A stretch of DNA of 64,000 nt from Calycina herbarum (taxonomy: Eukaryota > Ascomycota > Leotiomycetes > Helotiales > Pezizellaceae), in contig LLEY01000032.1 in NCBI GenBank assembly GCA_001414485.1, positions 1-64,000 on the forward strand, given 5' to 3'. Below the pieces are notes generated by a model that saw nothing but the letters and a program-made list of their open reading frames with translations, did no database searches and was not told where the DNA came from. Position 1 is the stretch's first letter. The number at the start of each line of letters is the position of its first letter. Below, in pieces: positions 34,503-44,958 of the stretch. A program made the translations under genes and the position numbers.

Positions 34503-35778
34503 TCATAATTTCGCGCTCGACTTCTTCACCAAACCTCCATTTTCAATGTCGAAGTCTTTTCCCCGTTTCCATCCAAGCCAGTGCGACAAGGTACTTTCCC
34601 CGCCCTGACCGGGATATAATGTTGTACCAGTGTAACTTCCACCATCCACCCCAGCACCTTGCCCGGTAGAAGGTTCCCGTTTTGATGAGGCTTGTGAGAG
34701 GGCAAGACTTGGGGTATCCCGAAGAGTAACGGCTGGTCTTTGGTCCCCTTCTCTCTTGGGGTCTTGTTCTAACTCGATATTATCCAAAACTGGGGTGCAG
34801 CATGCATCCGTTTTATCAAATACCTCCTCCCACTCGGATCTCGTTTTGCTCAAAAATATCTTGGTGAAACTCTCCTTCATTTCAGGCCAAGTATTCCTGT
34901 CGTCTCGAGTTTTTTCGATCCCCTTTCCATCAAGACCCAATCCCTTGAGTAAAAGTGTGAAGAACTGGGGTTCAAGTGCTCCAACCGCCATGTATTTCCC
35001 ATCCTTCGTTTCGTAAGTGTCGTAAAATGGGCATCCACTATCCAACGTGTTTTCTCCCCTTGGACGAGACCACAGAGAAGTCTTCGTCAACATTCGTGGA
35101 AATGTAACCAAATAAGCACTCCCATCAACCATATTGGCTTCCACAACCTGGCCTTTTCCGCTCCTCTCCCTCGCAATCAAGGCTAATAAAATGCCCTGGA
35201 ACAAGGTAGCTCCACCAGCCGCAAAATCGCCCAGGACATTTGCGGGAGGTAGTGGCTTCTCACCTTTGCGCCCAAACATCGACAATGCCCCGGAAACGGC
35301 AATGTAATTTATATCGTGTCCTGCCATATCTTTGTATTTCCCATCTCTTCGAAATCCCGTCATGCGACCGAGGATTGCCTTCGGGTTGAGAGCAAGAAGG
35401 ACATCTGGTCCTAGGCCCAGCTTTTCCAGAACGCCCGGTCGGAAGGGATCGATTATGATGTCTGTATGCGGAATCAAGGACTTGATAAAGTCAACTCCCG
35501 AGGGAGACTTCAGGTCGACCGCGATTGAGGATTTGTGCCTCGTGAGGAGGTCGGAAGTTGGTGGTGGGAGTTTGGAGGAAGATGCACTGTGGGTCAGGTT
35601 CGGAATTGATCGATCGATTCGTAAAACTGATGCGCCATTGTCTGCGAGCAGAAGACCTGCAAATGGACCTGCGAATTGTGTTAGCAGCAATTGGAGGGAG
35701 GTTGAGGTGGTTTGTCGTACCAGGGGCAAGACCAGCAAACTCCAGGACGCGAAGACCTGTCAAGGGTGGTGAATTCAT
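34503..35778 (-). CDS. CoA-transferase family III / alpha-methylacyl-CoA racemase, peroxisomal
   Basis: Two exons (35778-35721 and 35668-34503) encode 407 residues. Family features: [25 protein letters not shown] at the N terminus, then [39 protein letters not shown] and [14 protein letters not shown] with the His/Asp region used by racemases. [11 protein letters not shown] and [23 protein letters not shown] follow. AMACR interconverts R and S 2-methylacyl-CoA for beta-oxidation. The C terminus is SSAKL: a terminal Ala-Lys-Leu is a good peroxisomal targeting signal 1, consistent with that role. The conserved Ala-Pro-Gly-Pro-Phe is created only by splicing, which supports the intron. Related CoA-transferases cannot be fully excluded. 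Confidence 0.9.
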
Positions 35779-35949
35779 TGTGATTGAATTGTGGAGGTCA
35801 GGTAATCCAATTGAGAGTATGAAGATATATCATTTCAGCCATCTGGGTGGGTTATAATGGTTGATGTTAGTTGGGTTGAGAACGCGAGGCTATCGTTTTC
35901 CTGTGATGCCGAGGTGCTCGGGAGGGGTTGTGGGGAGGTTGTGATTCGT

Positions 35950-36850
35950 CAGTGTCGTATTAATATCTTGACGCCATAAAAAAAGACCTTCATGAAAACT
36001 ATTATATAGAAGTATAATGCTGGGTGGAAGCTTTTGGATTTTTCAAATTCTAACTTTTAGCTGGGAGGTTGAAAAATAAGTTTCTCTAATACTTGTTTAA
36101 ACAAACCATTTATTGAAGGTTAGCATATCTAATACTTACTATGATTTAACAAGCTTCATTATCCGTCAGGCACATATATTGAGGAGTTTGCTACTTTTTA
36201 AGTTTGCTACATATACTAAGCGAATTAGAAAAGGGGGTTCGGGAAATCATTGTTTACTTAAACTAATATGAAGATTCGAGAGATTTTGAGAAACTTTATT
36301 GCACAGTTTTGATTTAACTTAAATACTAGATTGGCGGTAAAGACAACAAAGCATTCCAAAACAATATACAATCTTAGCAGCTAACAGTCAAATCAAGCGA
36401 GGCGTGAATATATTAGCATCAACTCCGTAATATTATTGAACCAACTTCACTGTGGCAAAAGAACAGAGCAAGTAATCTATTACTTTATGTGGTATTTACT
36501 GAATAAATTGACGAAATAGCGGTTAAAGGAGTCCATTGTTCTAAAGGAAAAGAACAACTGAAATAATTGTGTTAAAATGCAACTTAAACATGTCAAATAT
36601 ATTGTGTACTTCCAATCTTCTTGTTTCCTTGGAAACTTACTGCTACTTGTCAAATGAAGCTCTCTCTATTTATTTTTTGAATTCAATTTAATTTAATAAC
36701 CCCTTATTCGAAGACAAACATTTGTCGAATACATAACTCCCCGAGCCCAATGAGTTTGGTGAGATGATTTTGCAAGAGCTACGCTATAGCCACAGTTCTG
36801 TGATCGATATCGCCATAAGAAATCCTCGACACATTAGGTGTTCGGTTTTT
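35950..36850. other. AT-rich island, left edge of the decayed block
   Basis: Composition drops sharply into A/T, with runs such as ttatatagaag and aatttaatttaataacc, and no open frame of note. It looks like RIP-affected or otherwise eroded repeat sequence, but no transposon protein could be read from it. Confidence 0.5.
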
Positions 36851-36949
36851 GATCATCGTCTTGCAATTTATTCTCCATGTCTGAAGCCGCCAGCTCAAGT
36901 GCTTCTTTTCGATACCTTCTGATCTATGACGGAAACAGGTGTTATCGTA

Positions 36950-37570
36950 TCACCCGATGTAGCCCAGATCGCGAAATGCCCTATTCAAGATCTCTCGTAT
37001 TGTTTCCTCCTTTCGCAGGGTGTATTCTTGCATTGACTCGCCTGCTGCTTCGGAAGCTGCAGCACAATCACGTTTGACTGTCGCATATAGCCGCAGGTCC
37101 TCTGGTGACTTTGAGAGCCATTCGCGGAAAATCCGGTGCCTCTCAACCTCAGGGCAATCCGGCCCAAATACGTGGAGATTGATATGATATGCACAAAGGC
37201 GGTCTCCTTCGTCGACAAAAAAGCGATGCTGATGCCAGTCCGGTTCACGCAAGAGGAATCGGAAGCCTGAGCGCTCGAGAGCCTCAACATAAGAGTCTTC
37301 GTTCTTGATGTCCTTTACTACCAGGTCGATGTCGATGATATCCTTTGCCGGCAAACCTGGAACACTTGTAGATCCTGCATGAAGAATCGCGACCGCGGTC
37401 GAGCCTAGCACAGCTTCAATCCGGGCTTTGGTGTCTAAGAATCGCTGCGGCTAGGCCGGATTTGGTTCCACAATGGCAATCTTTACTCTAGACTTGCGCT
37501 TGTTCACCCTTTCTGTAGAACTTCCATCGTCAACGTAATCCCTGACAATATCCTCGGGAGAAAGGGGCAT
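36950..37570 (-). pseudogene. GrpB-family (UPF0157, nucleotidyltransferase-like) protein, nonsense mutation
   Basis: The frame starts at ATG 37570 (MPLSPEDIVRDYVDDGS) and is continuous to the stop at 36950 except for one TAG at 37451-37453. The context is VEPNPA-stop-PQRF; the family has DPxWP at this place, so a Trp codon TGG has become TAG. Downstream, HAGSTSVPGLPAKDIIDIDLVV is the conserved GrpB core (G-S-T-S...D-I-D), followed by HQHRFFV, HINLHVFG and the TLRKEETIREIL helix. Length (206 codons) matches the family. The rest of the protein is well kept, so the loss may be recent or the allele specific to this isolate. GrpB proteins have no settled biochemical role. Confidence 0.82.
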
Positions 37571-38058
37571 CGTGAGTCAAAGTGGTGAATTTTAATAGAT
37601 TTATTTGTACGTTGTGCTGAGCGTGTAAGACGGTGTACTCGTCGGTTTGGGTGATTGGTCACGAAAATGAGGTTGATATTTGCACCCTCGTGTTCTCTAA
37701 CTCTTTCAGAGTAAGCCGCGAAAACAGCCACCCATACACTCACAACTTATTGCTTTATCACGATAAAGTAAGTGAGGGAAGTTGGTTGACTTATTAGTGA
37801 AAGGATATACTGGGTATCGTAAGCAAATTCATTGACGATGTGGATACTTTCTCATATTCAGGATGGGATTGTTGAGAGCTTTTATTGTCTTAGGCTTATG
37901 GAATCATTAAACAGATTAAGTTACAATATAAATCCACTACCGCTTAGATCACGGATTTTCAAACGGAGACAATTCGACCCATTTTCCTCCATTCTAAGCC
38001 CCAGTTTGAAAGACCAATGACTGATTTACTTGCTCATGGGACAACCATTATCCAACAC

Positions 38059-39681
38059 TCAAGTCGAGTAAATATACCTCGGACTGCAATCCCCCAGCTC
38101 CAAAATCTGCTCCTCGGTCTTCCCCTCCAGTTTCCAATCCTCTTTGCCCTCAGCCCTCCTCTTGTTGACTCGCCTGTAGTAAATTGGCATAGACGTAAAG
38201 ATACAAACCGAGACACGCTGGCAATACTCACTCCATAACCAGCATAGTACTTTGGCGAAGCCTTCGCACTATAAAGAAAGGGCATGGCAATTCCAGCCGA
38301 ATTCCCAATCATCAATTGCATCCCCGTGCCCAGTGCTCTCTTTGCATATCTTGGTTTATTACCAGGGAGCCAGGCGAGGGGTAATCCAACCGAGACGACG
38401 AAGCAGCCTGTATAGCTGACCGTGGCATTGACCTTGGCGATAAGTAAGCAGTAGCCGATGATAGTAATTACTCCAAAGCAAGCTGAGTCGATTCCTCGTT
38501 TCTGTTTCTTGTCACTGACATGTGCAACCAAGAGATATGTTCCCGTACCCAACGCGTAGACTGGCACAGTAAGAGCTTGGGCTTGTGGTGCCGTCTATTT
38601 GCCAATTCATTTGATGATTGTGGGTAGAAATGTGTTGAAACCGTAGAACATGATGTCGTCGGTGAAGCCAGAAAAATTGAAAACCCAGATTTGCTGGCAG
38701 TCTTTGATACCCTCTTTGACATCGGACCAGTGGAATTTCTTTGCTGATTCGGTTTGGCCGATTTCATTGCTTCGCATAGCGAGAAGGAGAGTTCGCTCCT
38801 CATCAGTGAGGAATTTCGCGCTAGCAGGATCTGCAGGCAGGATAATGTACGTGGCAATTCCAATAATAACAGAAGGAATTCCTAGATTATGTCAGTTGTA
38901 ATAGTAAAACGGAGTTTCTTCTGGCTTACCCTCAAAGATCATAAGCCAGCGCCAAGCGCGATGACCTCCCAATCCATCTGCATATCCAATCCCGTAGGCA
39001 ATAATTCCGCCCAGAACACCCGCAAGTGCTGATGCAATAAATAGATAACCGACTCTTACGGCTAATTGATTTCTCCCATAGAACATAGAAAGGTAAATGA
39101 CCAACCCAGGGAACAACCCTGCTTCAATCATACCCATTATGAGACGAAGAGCAATAAGTCCGCCATAATTTTGACAAACTCCGGTAAGAGTGGCGACAAC
39201 ACCCCAAGCGGTTGTAATAAATGCGATATACCGATCAGGCTTGATTTTCTTGATGACCAAATTGGAAGGAACTTCGAAAAGCTAAACGCAAGTTAGTTAC
39301 AGGATTCTTTAACAAAAGGGGCATCACTTACACAATACGTGATAAACAAAATCGACACGCAAACTTGGTATTGATTTCCCTTTAGTCCAAGATCCTCCTC
39401 CGTCCCATAAAGTTTGGCATTTCCGATATTTACTATTCTCTCTGCTAGATGTCGCATAAGGCTAAGAATGGGATTGTCGTACCCCGGTCTAGGAAACTGA
39501 AAAGATAGAGTAGCATAATGATAGGAATGAGACGTAAGTCTAGTTTTCTAGTCAATGCTTTTTCGGCTGCAGAGTTGCTTGTTTCGATGTTCGTGTCATC
39601 GTGAATGGATATGGCTTTCTCTGCTCGAATATCTGTTCTCTCCGCCGAAGGTGCCTTTTTGTCTAAAGTAATGGAGGACAT
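38059..39681 (-). pseudogene. MFS transporter, allantoate-permease (Dal5) family, broken
   Basis: From ATG 39681 (MSSITLDKKAPS) the protein shows the Dal5-type N terminus (RKLDLRLIPIIMLLYLFSFLDRVNIGNAK, completed by an intron at about 39421-39477). LFEVPSNLVIKK, LTGVCQNYGGLIALRLIMGMIEAGLFPG and HRAWRWLMIFEGIPS follow. In the sixth-to-seventh helix region two stops occur, TGA at 38607-38609 and TAG at 38595-38597, within PTIIK-stop-IGK-stop-TAPQAQALTVPVYALG. No intron can remove them because no GT donor is available. Near 38150-38230 the frame must also shift by one base to reach YYRRVNKRRAEGKEDW and the stop. Related intact proteins import small anions such as allantoate or organic acids. Divergent from the flavin monooxygenase remnant. 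Confidence 0.8.
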
Positions 39682-40221
39682 GATTACACAAATAAGTGGT
39701 ATTTTACAAGGTTGTTCTGAATGGACATGAAGTCAACCAGCTAGCAACTCTCATCGTCTTATGCGCTGTCGACATTACATACATCTTATCAGCTTATCGA
39801 AATGAGACGTCGATAAGAAGCCAGAAGAAGATTAAGGTCTCGTCGTTGGAGACGGTTGATCGAGCATTGTTTGGTCTGTGGACCAAAATCGTCGGAAATG
39901 GAACTTTGCCGAAGTGGATACTAAATCGGATGTCAATCAGAGCCGATGGGTCTCCAACTTTCCACTACCCAAAACACCATCATCAGCTTGTGAATAGCAA
40001 CTGTATGCCGAATTTTTGCCCAGAAGTGGCAATCATGCATAGGAAAGATGGCGTATCGGATGGTGGGTATGTTTATGGTTTTTTTGTACCGCATAGTGAA
40101 AACATCATTCCACTTTGCTGGTAAATATTTAAGGTGGCATTTCCCAACTTGAACTGTACTACTTCTCCAAACAACACAACAAATACCAATTGTTATCGTA
40201 TTGAAACCTCCAATAACGGTA

Positions 40222-41824
40222 CAAGCACAAGCACAAGCCACGAAACAGATCCATCTCTGCTTCTTCGATACTGCTTGCACATGTGATCACTTGAGCCCCG
40301 GACAATGGAGGTGAGTAGCCACAGCCGAGTTTTGATGACTTCCAGGTATTATAACTGACTTATCAACAAAGACCCGAAGAGCAATTCTCGATCCAAAGGT
40401 CGTCTTGATTACTGGTTGAAACTTGGCCAGTGGGCCGAGAAAGGCAATATTCTTGCCGTGTTCTTTGCCGACGCATACGGCCATCATGAATTATACGAGG
40501 ACAGTTCAGCTGCGATCCTTGGGTCAGGAACACAGGTGAAAAAAACCAACGTGTCAACTAAGAAGCATATATTGACTTCAAGATAGGTTACACAATTCGA
40601 CCTTATAATCCTCGTTCCTGCGATGGCTTCTGTGACGCAGTCTGTATAATTTGGTATCACAGGATCAACGAGCTATCTCAACCCTTACGTGTTGGCCCGC
40701 ACTTACAGTGGGATGGACCATTTGAGTGAAGGTAGAATAGCCTGGAATGTTGTTACCAGCTGGGCTAAGAGTGCGGCTCATGCTCTCGGTGCGAGTGAGG
40801 ATGTTCCTCATGATGAAAGATACGCAACGGCCCATGAATATATGGATGTCTGCTACAAGTGAGTTGCCAAGCATGAGGGTTGGGAAGTTCATAAACTAAT
40901 AATTTCCCCAGATTATGGGAAAGTTCCTGGGCAGACGAAGCGCAAGTGTGGGATCGAGAGAAGGGAGTTGCTTACGATCCCACAAAAATCCGTAAAATTG
41001 AGCACCAAGGTGTGTACCAATTTAGTAGCACAATTGGCAAACCGTTTGCCTCAACATCCTCTAACAGGTACATGCAGGCAAATATTTCAAGATATCCCGG
41101 ACGCATCAAGTACATCCTTCACCTCAACGAACACCATTGATGTTCCAAGCTGGAAGTTCCAAAGCTGGCCAGGGGTTTGCATCAAAACATGCGGAGGCCA
41201 TATTCATCGGAGGTCTTGTTCCTAAACAGACCACGGATGCCGTTAAAAGTATTCGAGCTTCTGCATTGGAAGGAGGACGCGATCCAAAGTCAATTAAAAT
41301 CTTCGCTTCCATGGACCCTATTCTCGTCCGGACATTGGAAGAAGCGCAAGCCAAATATGAACGAGCAATGAAGAATGCAGATATTATCGGGGCGTTAAGC
41401 CAGTTTTCTGGGTTTACCGGAATTGACATGTCCAAATATCCTCTGGACGAGGAATTCAAGTTGGACGGCAAACCGGGGGAGAACACAGTTCAGTCTCTCA
41501 TTCGTGACTCCAATACAGGAATGGGCGACGATGGTAAGGCTTAGACACCAAGAAAGCTGGGAGAATGCATGGCGCTGGGAGGTCTGCATCTAGCACCAGT
41601 AGGAACACCCACGGTGATCGCTTATGCGATGCAAGAGTGGATTGATGTTGCTGATGTAGATGGGTTCAATCTTTCCATCACGAGCAACCCTGAAGATGTA
41701 TGTGGTCGAGCTCTTGGTGCCGGAACTCCAAAAACGAGGTATGATGTGGAAGGACTATGCTGTTCCAGGTGGAGCACTGGCAACACACTTGGAAAGGTTA
41801 ATAATATACTATCATAATATTTAG
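40222..41824 (+). pseudogene. NtaA/SnaA/DszA-type flavin-dependent monooxygenase, broken
   Basis: The luciferase-like family is clear: TKQIHLCFFDTAC, DYWLKLGQWAEKG, FFADAYGHHELY, DHLSEGRIAWNVVTSW, HDERYATAHEYMDVCYKLWES, VWDREKGVAYDP, MFQAGSSKAGQGFASKHAEAIF, EWIDVADVDGFN. Splicing at about 41014-41076 restores QGKYFKIS. Lesions: no start codon, a one-base frame break after GQWR (about 40320-40372), TAA at 40647-40649, TAG at 41542-41544 (GKA-stop-TPRKLGE, where the family has Trp), and a frame break near 41700 before VELLVPEL. Intact relatives use reduced FMN and O2 to open or oxidise xenobiotic-like compounds. The head-to-head transporter remnant suggests the pair once took up and oxidised a shared substrate. 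Confidence 0.82.
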
Positions 41825-42005
41825 CGTAAATAGTAGTTACATCAATCATAACTCTAATTTGTTGTAGTGCACGTAGTGCGTGCATACTACTTCCAGCTAG
41901 TTCCGTTGGTCTGGCTCGTGCTCTTCCGAACACACTCCATTTCCTCTCAGAACGCAAACTTCCCCCCAACCTCACAATTCAATTCGCCAACGCAAATCAG
42001 CCACT

Positions 42006-43398
42006 ATGACGGAAGTTTGGAAGGAAAATTTGCTTGTTCGGCCTCTCAAAACGATGGCTCTCAAAGACTTTGATAGGGATAATCAGATTTGGTTTTTCCT
42101 ATTTGAGTCCACCAAGAGCTTGGCCTATACCCAAGGGGATATATTGTTTAAGGAGGTCCAAGCCACAGGAATCAATTTCGAGAAATCACTTCGAATTACC
42201 GGGAAGACAGACATCAGTGCAGAAGATTGCGCGTTCTATATGCGCTCAGAGAGTATGGCGGCCGCTGTACTACTCATCGACGAAACCCTTTTCCGGGCTA
42301 TATATAACCACTACTGTACGAACGACGTTGCGGTTACTATTACAATTCGAAAGAAAACCGATGCGCCGGCCAATACCACGGAAGCCGGAAGCGCTGAAGC
42401 TTCCTTAGCAAAGCGTCAGCAAATAGCAAGGGGGAGAATTCCTTCTTTCGAATCAGGGACACTGAGAAGAGCCCGGATGATTCATCAGTTCCAGCACATC
42501 GCCGAAGCTCAGGATGCGGTGGTCATGGAGGACCTTAGGGATTTGGAAAATCAGGAGAAGCTCACAATAGAGTGGGAAGACGAGAAGATTGCTACATTCG
42601 CTTGGTCTTACGTACTAGGTAAGTAAAAAGAATCCTCAGGCTTCTAGTCCGAAAGTGTAATTCTAATGAAGTCTATAGCCATGGTTGAAAAGTCGTTGGT
42701 AGACACCCCGATGAACTTATGAGTCCAGATGGCATAGTTCCAGTCCAACTGACACCTGAAATATGGCAACAACGACTTCTACGTGGCCCATTTCGAGAAA
42801 AGCTAACCGAAATCTGGCAAACTCACTCCCAAGTCATCGAATCGCGCGCCCAGCTCCGAAAATACCTAGAAGCCAACCCAGACTGTGCTGATGGTGCAAT
42901 GAAATTGATTAAAGATCTTAGAACTTACTAGAAAGATCCAAATGCACCAGGTCGATTAGAAAACCTAGGCAACCCATATTTTCTAGGTCTGCCATACTTC
43001 AATGAGAAGCAGGTAGAATTGATTCGCGAAACCAAAACTATGAAGGGACCGTTAAAAGACGAGTTAAAGAGAATGTTCGATAACGGATATACGGCGGGAG
43101 GCTTCAGCTGCACCGCTCACCCTTTGTCTCCGACTTATGAGGCGGCATTTAGTCTATATTGGGATCAAAAAGTCAAATGGTTGGATGTAAAACCTCAAAT
43201 CAGACTTGGTTCTGATCCTTTGTGTTTGAACCAGCCAACGAAACCGAGAGTGGGAAAAAGGGAAAGAAATCAAAGCAAGAGAAGAATGGACTGAGGAACA
43301 AGGCCAGCCAAATGCTGGGAACTTTTAAGAAGAACAAAAAGGGATCGGGATCTGGATCTGGCTCGGGATCGGGTTCGGGAGACAAACAAGTTGTATAG
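42006..43398 (+). pseudogene. Unrecognised fungal protein with Ser-Gly tail, three lesions
   Basis: I do not recognise this family. From ATG 42006 (MTEVWKENLLVRPL) 206 codons are open, with no transmembrane segment and a mixed charged composition. A donor at 42623 and acceptor at 42678 join to later coding sequence only if one base shifts near 42680-42715, giving RHPDELMSPDGIVPVQLTPE. A TAG at 42929-42931 interrupts DLRTY-stop-KDPNAPG. One base is missing near 43219 (GSDP then needs FVFEPANETES). The tail is Lys-rich, then a run of Gly-Ser dipeptides, ending DKQVV. Sequence quality between lesions is high, so the gene was functional not long ago or is intact in relatives. Function unknown. 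Confidence 0.6.
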
Positions 43399-44958
43399 AT
43401 TCTCCGTACTCGGAAGAATGGCGAAGAGATTTGTGGGTAGAGCAAGAGGCGTAGGCTGTTATAATAGAAATGGAGCTGATGAATTGAAGTAAGCAGTAGC
43501 AGGGGCATAAGATATCGAGAGGCGTACATAATAATCAAGACTATCATCTGGTTTTGGGAAAATGTATGATTCTGTGCTGTTCGGGAGGCCAGCTTCGCGA
43601 CAAAGTAGTCAAACTTATGGTTGGGTATGGTGGAGGATACATCAACACGATATATTTCTTGCTCGATCGAGGATTCAAGCTGACGCATACGAATTGTATG
43701 ACAAAAGCAAGATAGTGAGGTACTAAAAGTTTTGGTTCCAATTCTGGAGTCTATCGTGATCTCCTCGCAATTTTCGTCGATATCAAGGGGAAGCTGTTGG
43801 AGTCAGTATCAATAGAAACTGGAGGCAGGTACCACGTACATTAGCATCGATATCTCTGTCAGGAATAGAGAATGGTCGACCAAGGGTGATAGAAGATAAG
43901 CGGTCTAACATGTAGTAGGTCTAGAATACTCTTGATTTCATCTGATACGCCATTGTGTGTTTAAGCCGGTCCGGAGTGGAGAATATCTTGACATCACAAC
44001 AGGCCGAGCTATGTACGACTAAATCCTCATCGTGGTGAGTAATTGGGGGAGAAGTCTAGTTGGCGGGAAATAAATGGGATAAGCAAGGTGGGGTCCTCTG
44101 ACTGACTCAACCGACCCATCTTGCCTACAAGCCTGAACATCAATTGGAACCCATCTTCGTTCCTGCTAAAATAATGAATAGCTCGAGATATTTCATGATA
44201 GTTGGCAATGGTTGCATTTCAAGAAAGGCGGGGTTTGTGATAAGAAACACAACCCAGTAGGCCTCTGATTGGCCACGTTAAATTCCGCGCGGTAACGAGG
44301 GCAGAATTCCAAATTAGTAAATTGCCCTTGAACCTTGACGGAGATAGCAAAATTGAAACCTTATACTGTAGTTTTCTTTGGACTTTTCCTTACAGGTTCT
44401 AATTCCTTCAAATGCCACTTTCTTTATTCTTCCAAGACTTTCGAATTATCCTTATCCCTTGAAACCCATATTGTTGGAAATGAGTGAACTATAGTGGTAC
44501 GCAAGTAAGCGATTTAAACTAAAACGAGAAGAAAATAAGCAGGAGACAATTGCTGATACTCATGGTCAAAAGCTTGGCTTTTGTTGGAAATGTGCAATGA
44601 GCTTAACATTCAAAGAGCTATTTAGGCTGGCTACTTATAGCCAAAAGGGACGCTAGCAGCGCCAAGAGACTAGCTAAGCGAGTAGGCATGTGACCAGCAA
44701 GCAAGAGACTATTCACTCTTACAATAGCTTTTCATAATAGTTGAAAGTCTCTCAGCATTGTGTCGTATGACAAGCTTTCTCCATGCATAACTCCATCGAC
44801 ATAGCATTCTCCACTAGATGATGGCGGAGTTAGTATTTGCCTATTAAGAAATGTCTCGGGATACGGCACAGGATAAATGCTGGAGTTCAGGAATGATTCA
44901 GGAGTGATTCAGGAGTGATTCAAGAGAAAGGAAGTGGGGGAACAGTATCCCCATTACC
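43399..44958. other. 1.5 kb intergenic region with a short tandem repeat
   Basis: No credible frame on either strand. It contains three copies of an 11-base unit at 44890-44922 and moderately AT-rich sequence. Probably the 3' regions of the flanking broken genes. Confidence 0.45.
44890..44922. repeat. Three tandem copies of an 11-bp unit
   Basis: ggaatgattca followed by two exact ggagtgattca units, just beyond the 3' end of the HET-domain gene. Confidence 0.85.

Noticed and set aside
39696..40124. 142-codon frame between the transporter and monooxygenase remnants
   Set aside because: No domain, composition looks random, and it overlaps the presumed divergent promoter.
43199..43688. 162-codon minus-strand frame with Asp-Pro repeats
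   Set aside because: It is the antisense shadow of the Gly-Ser tail of the plus-strand pseudogene.
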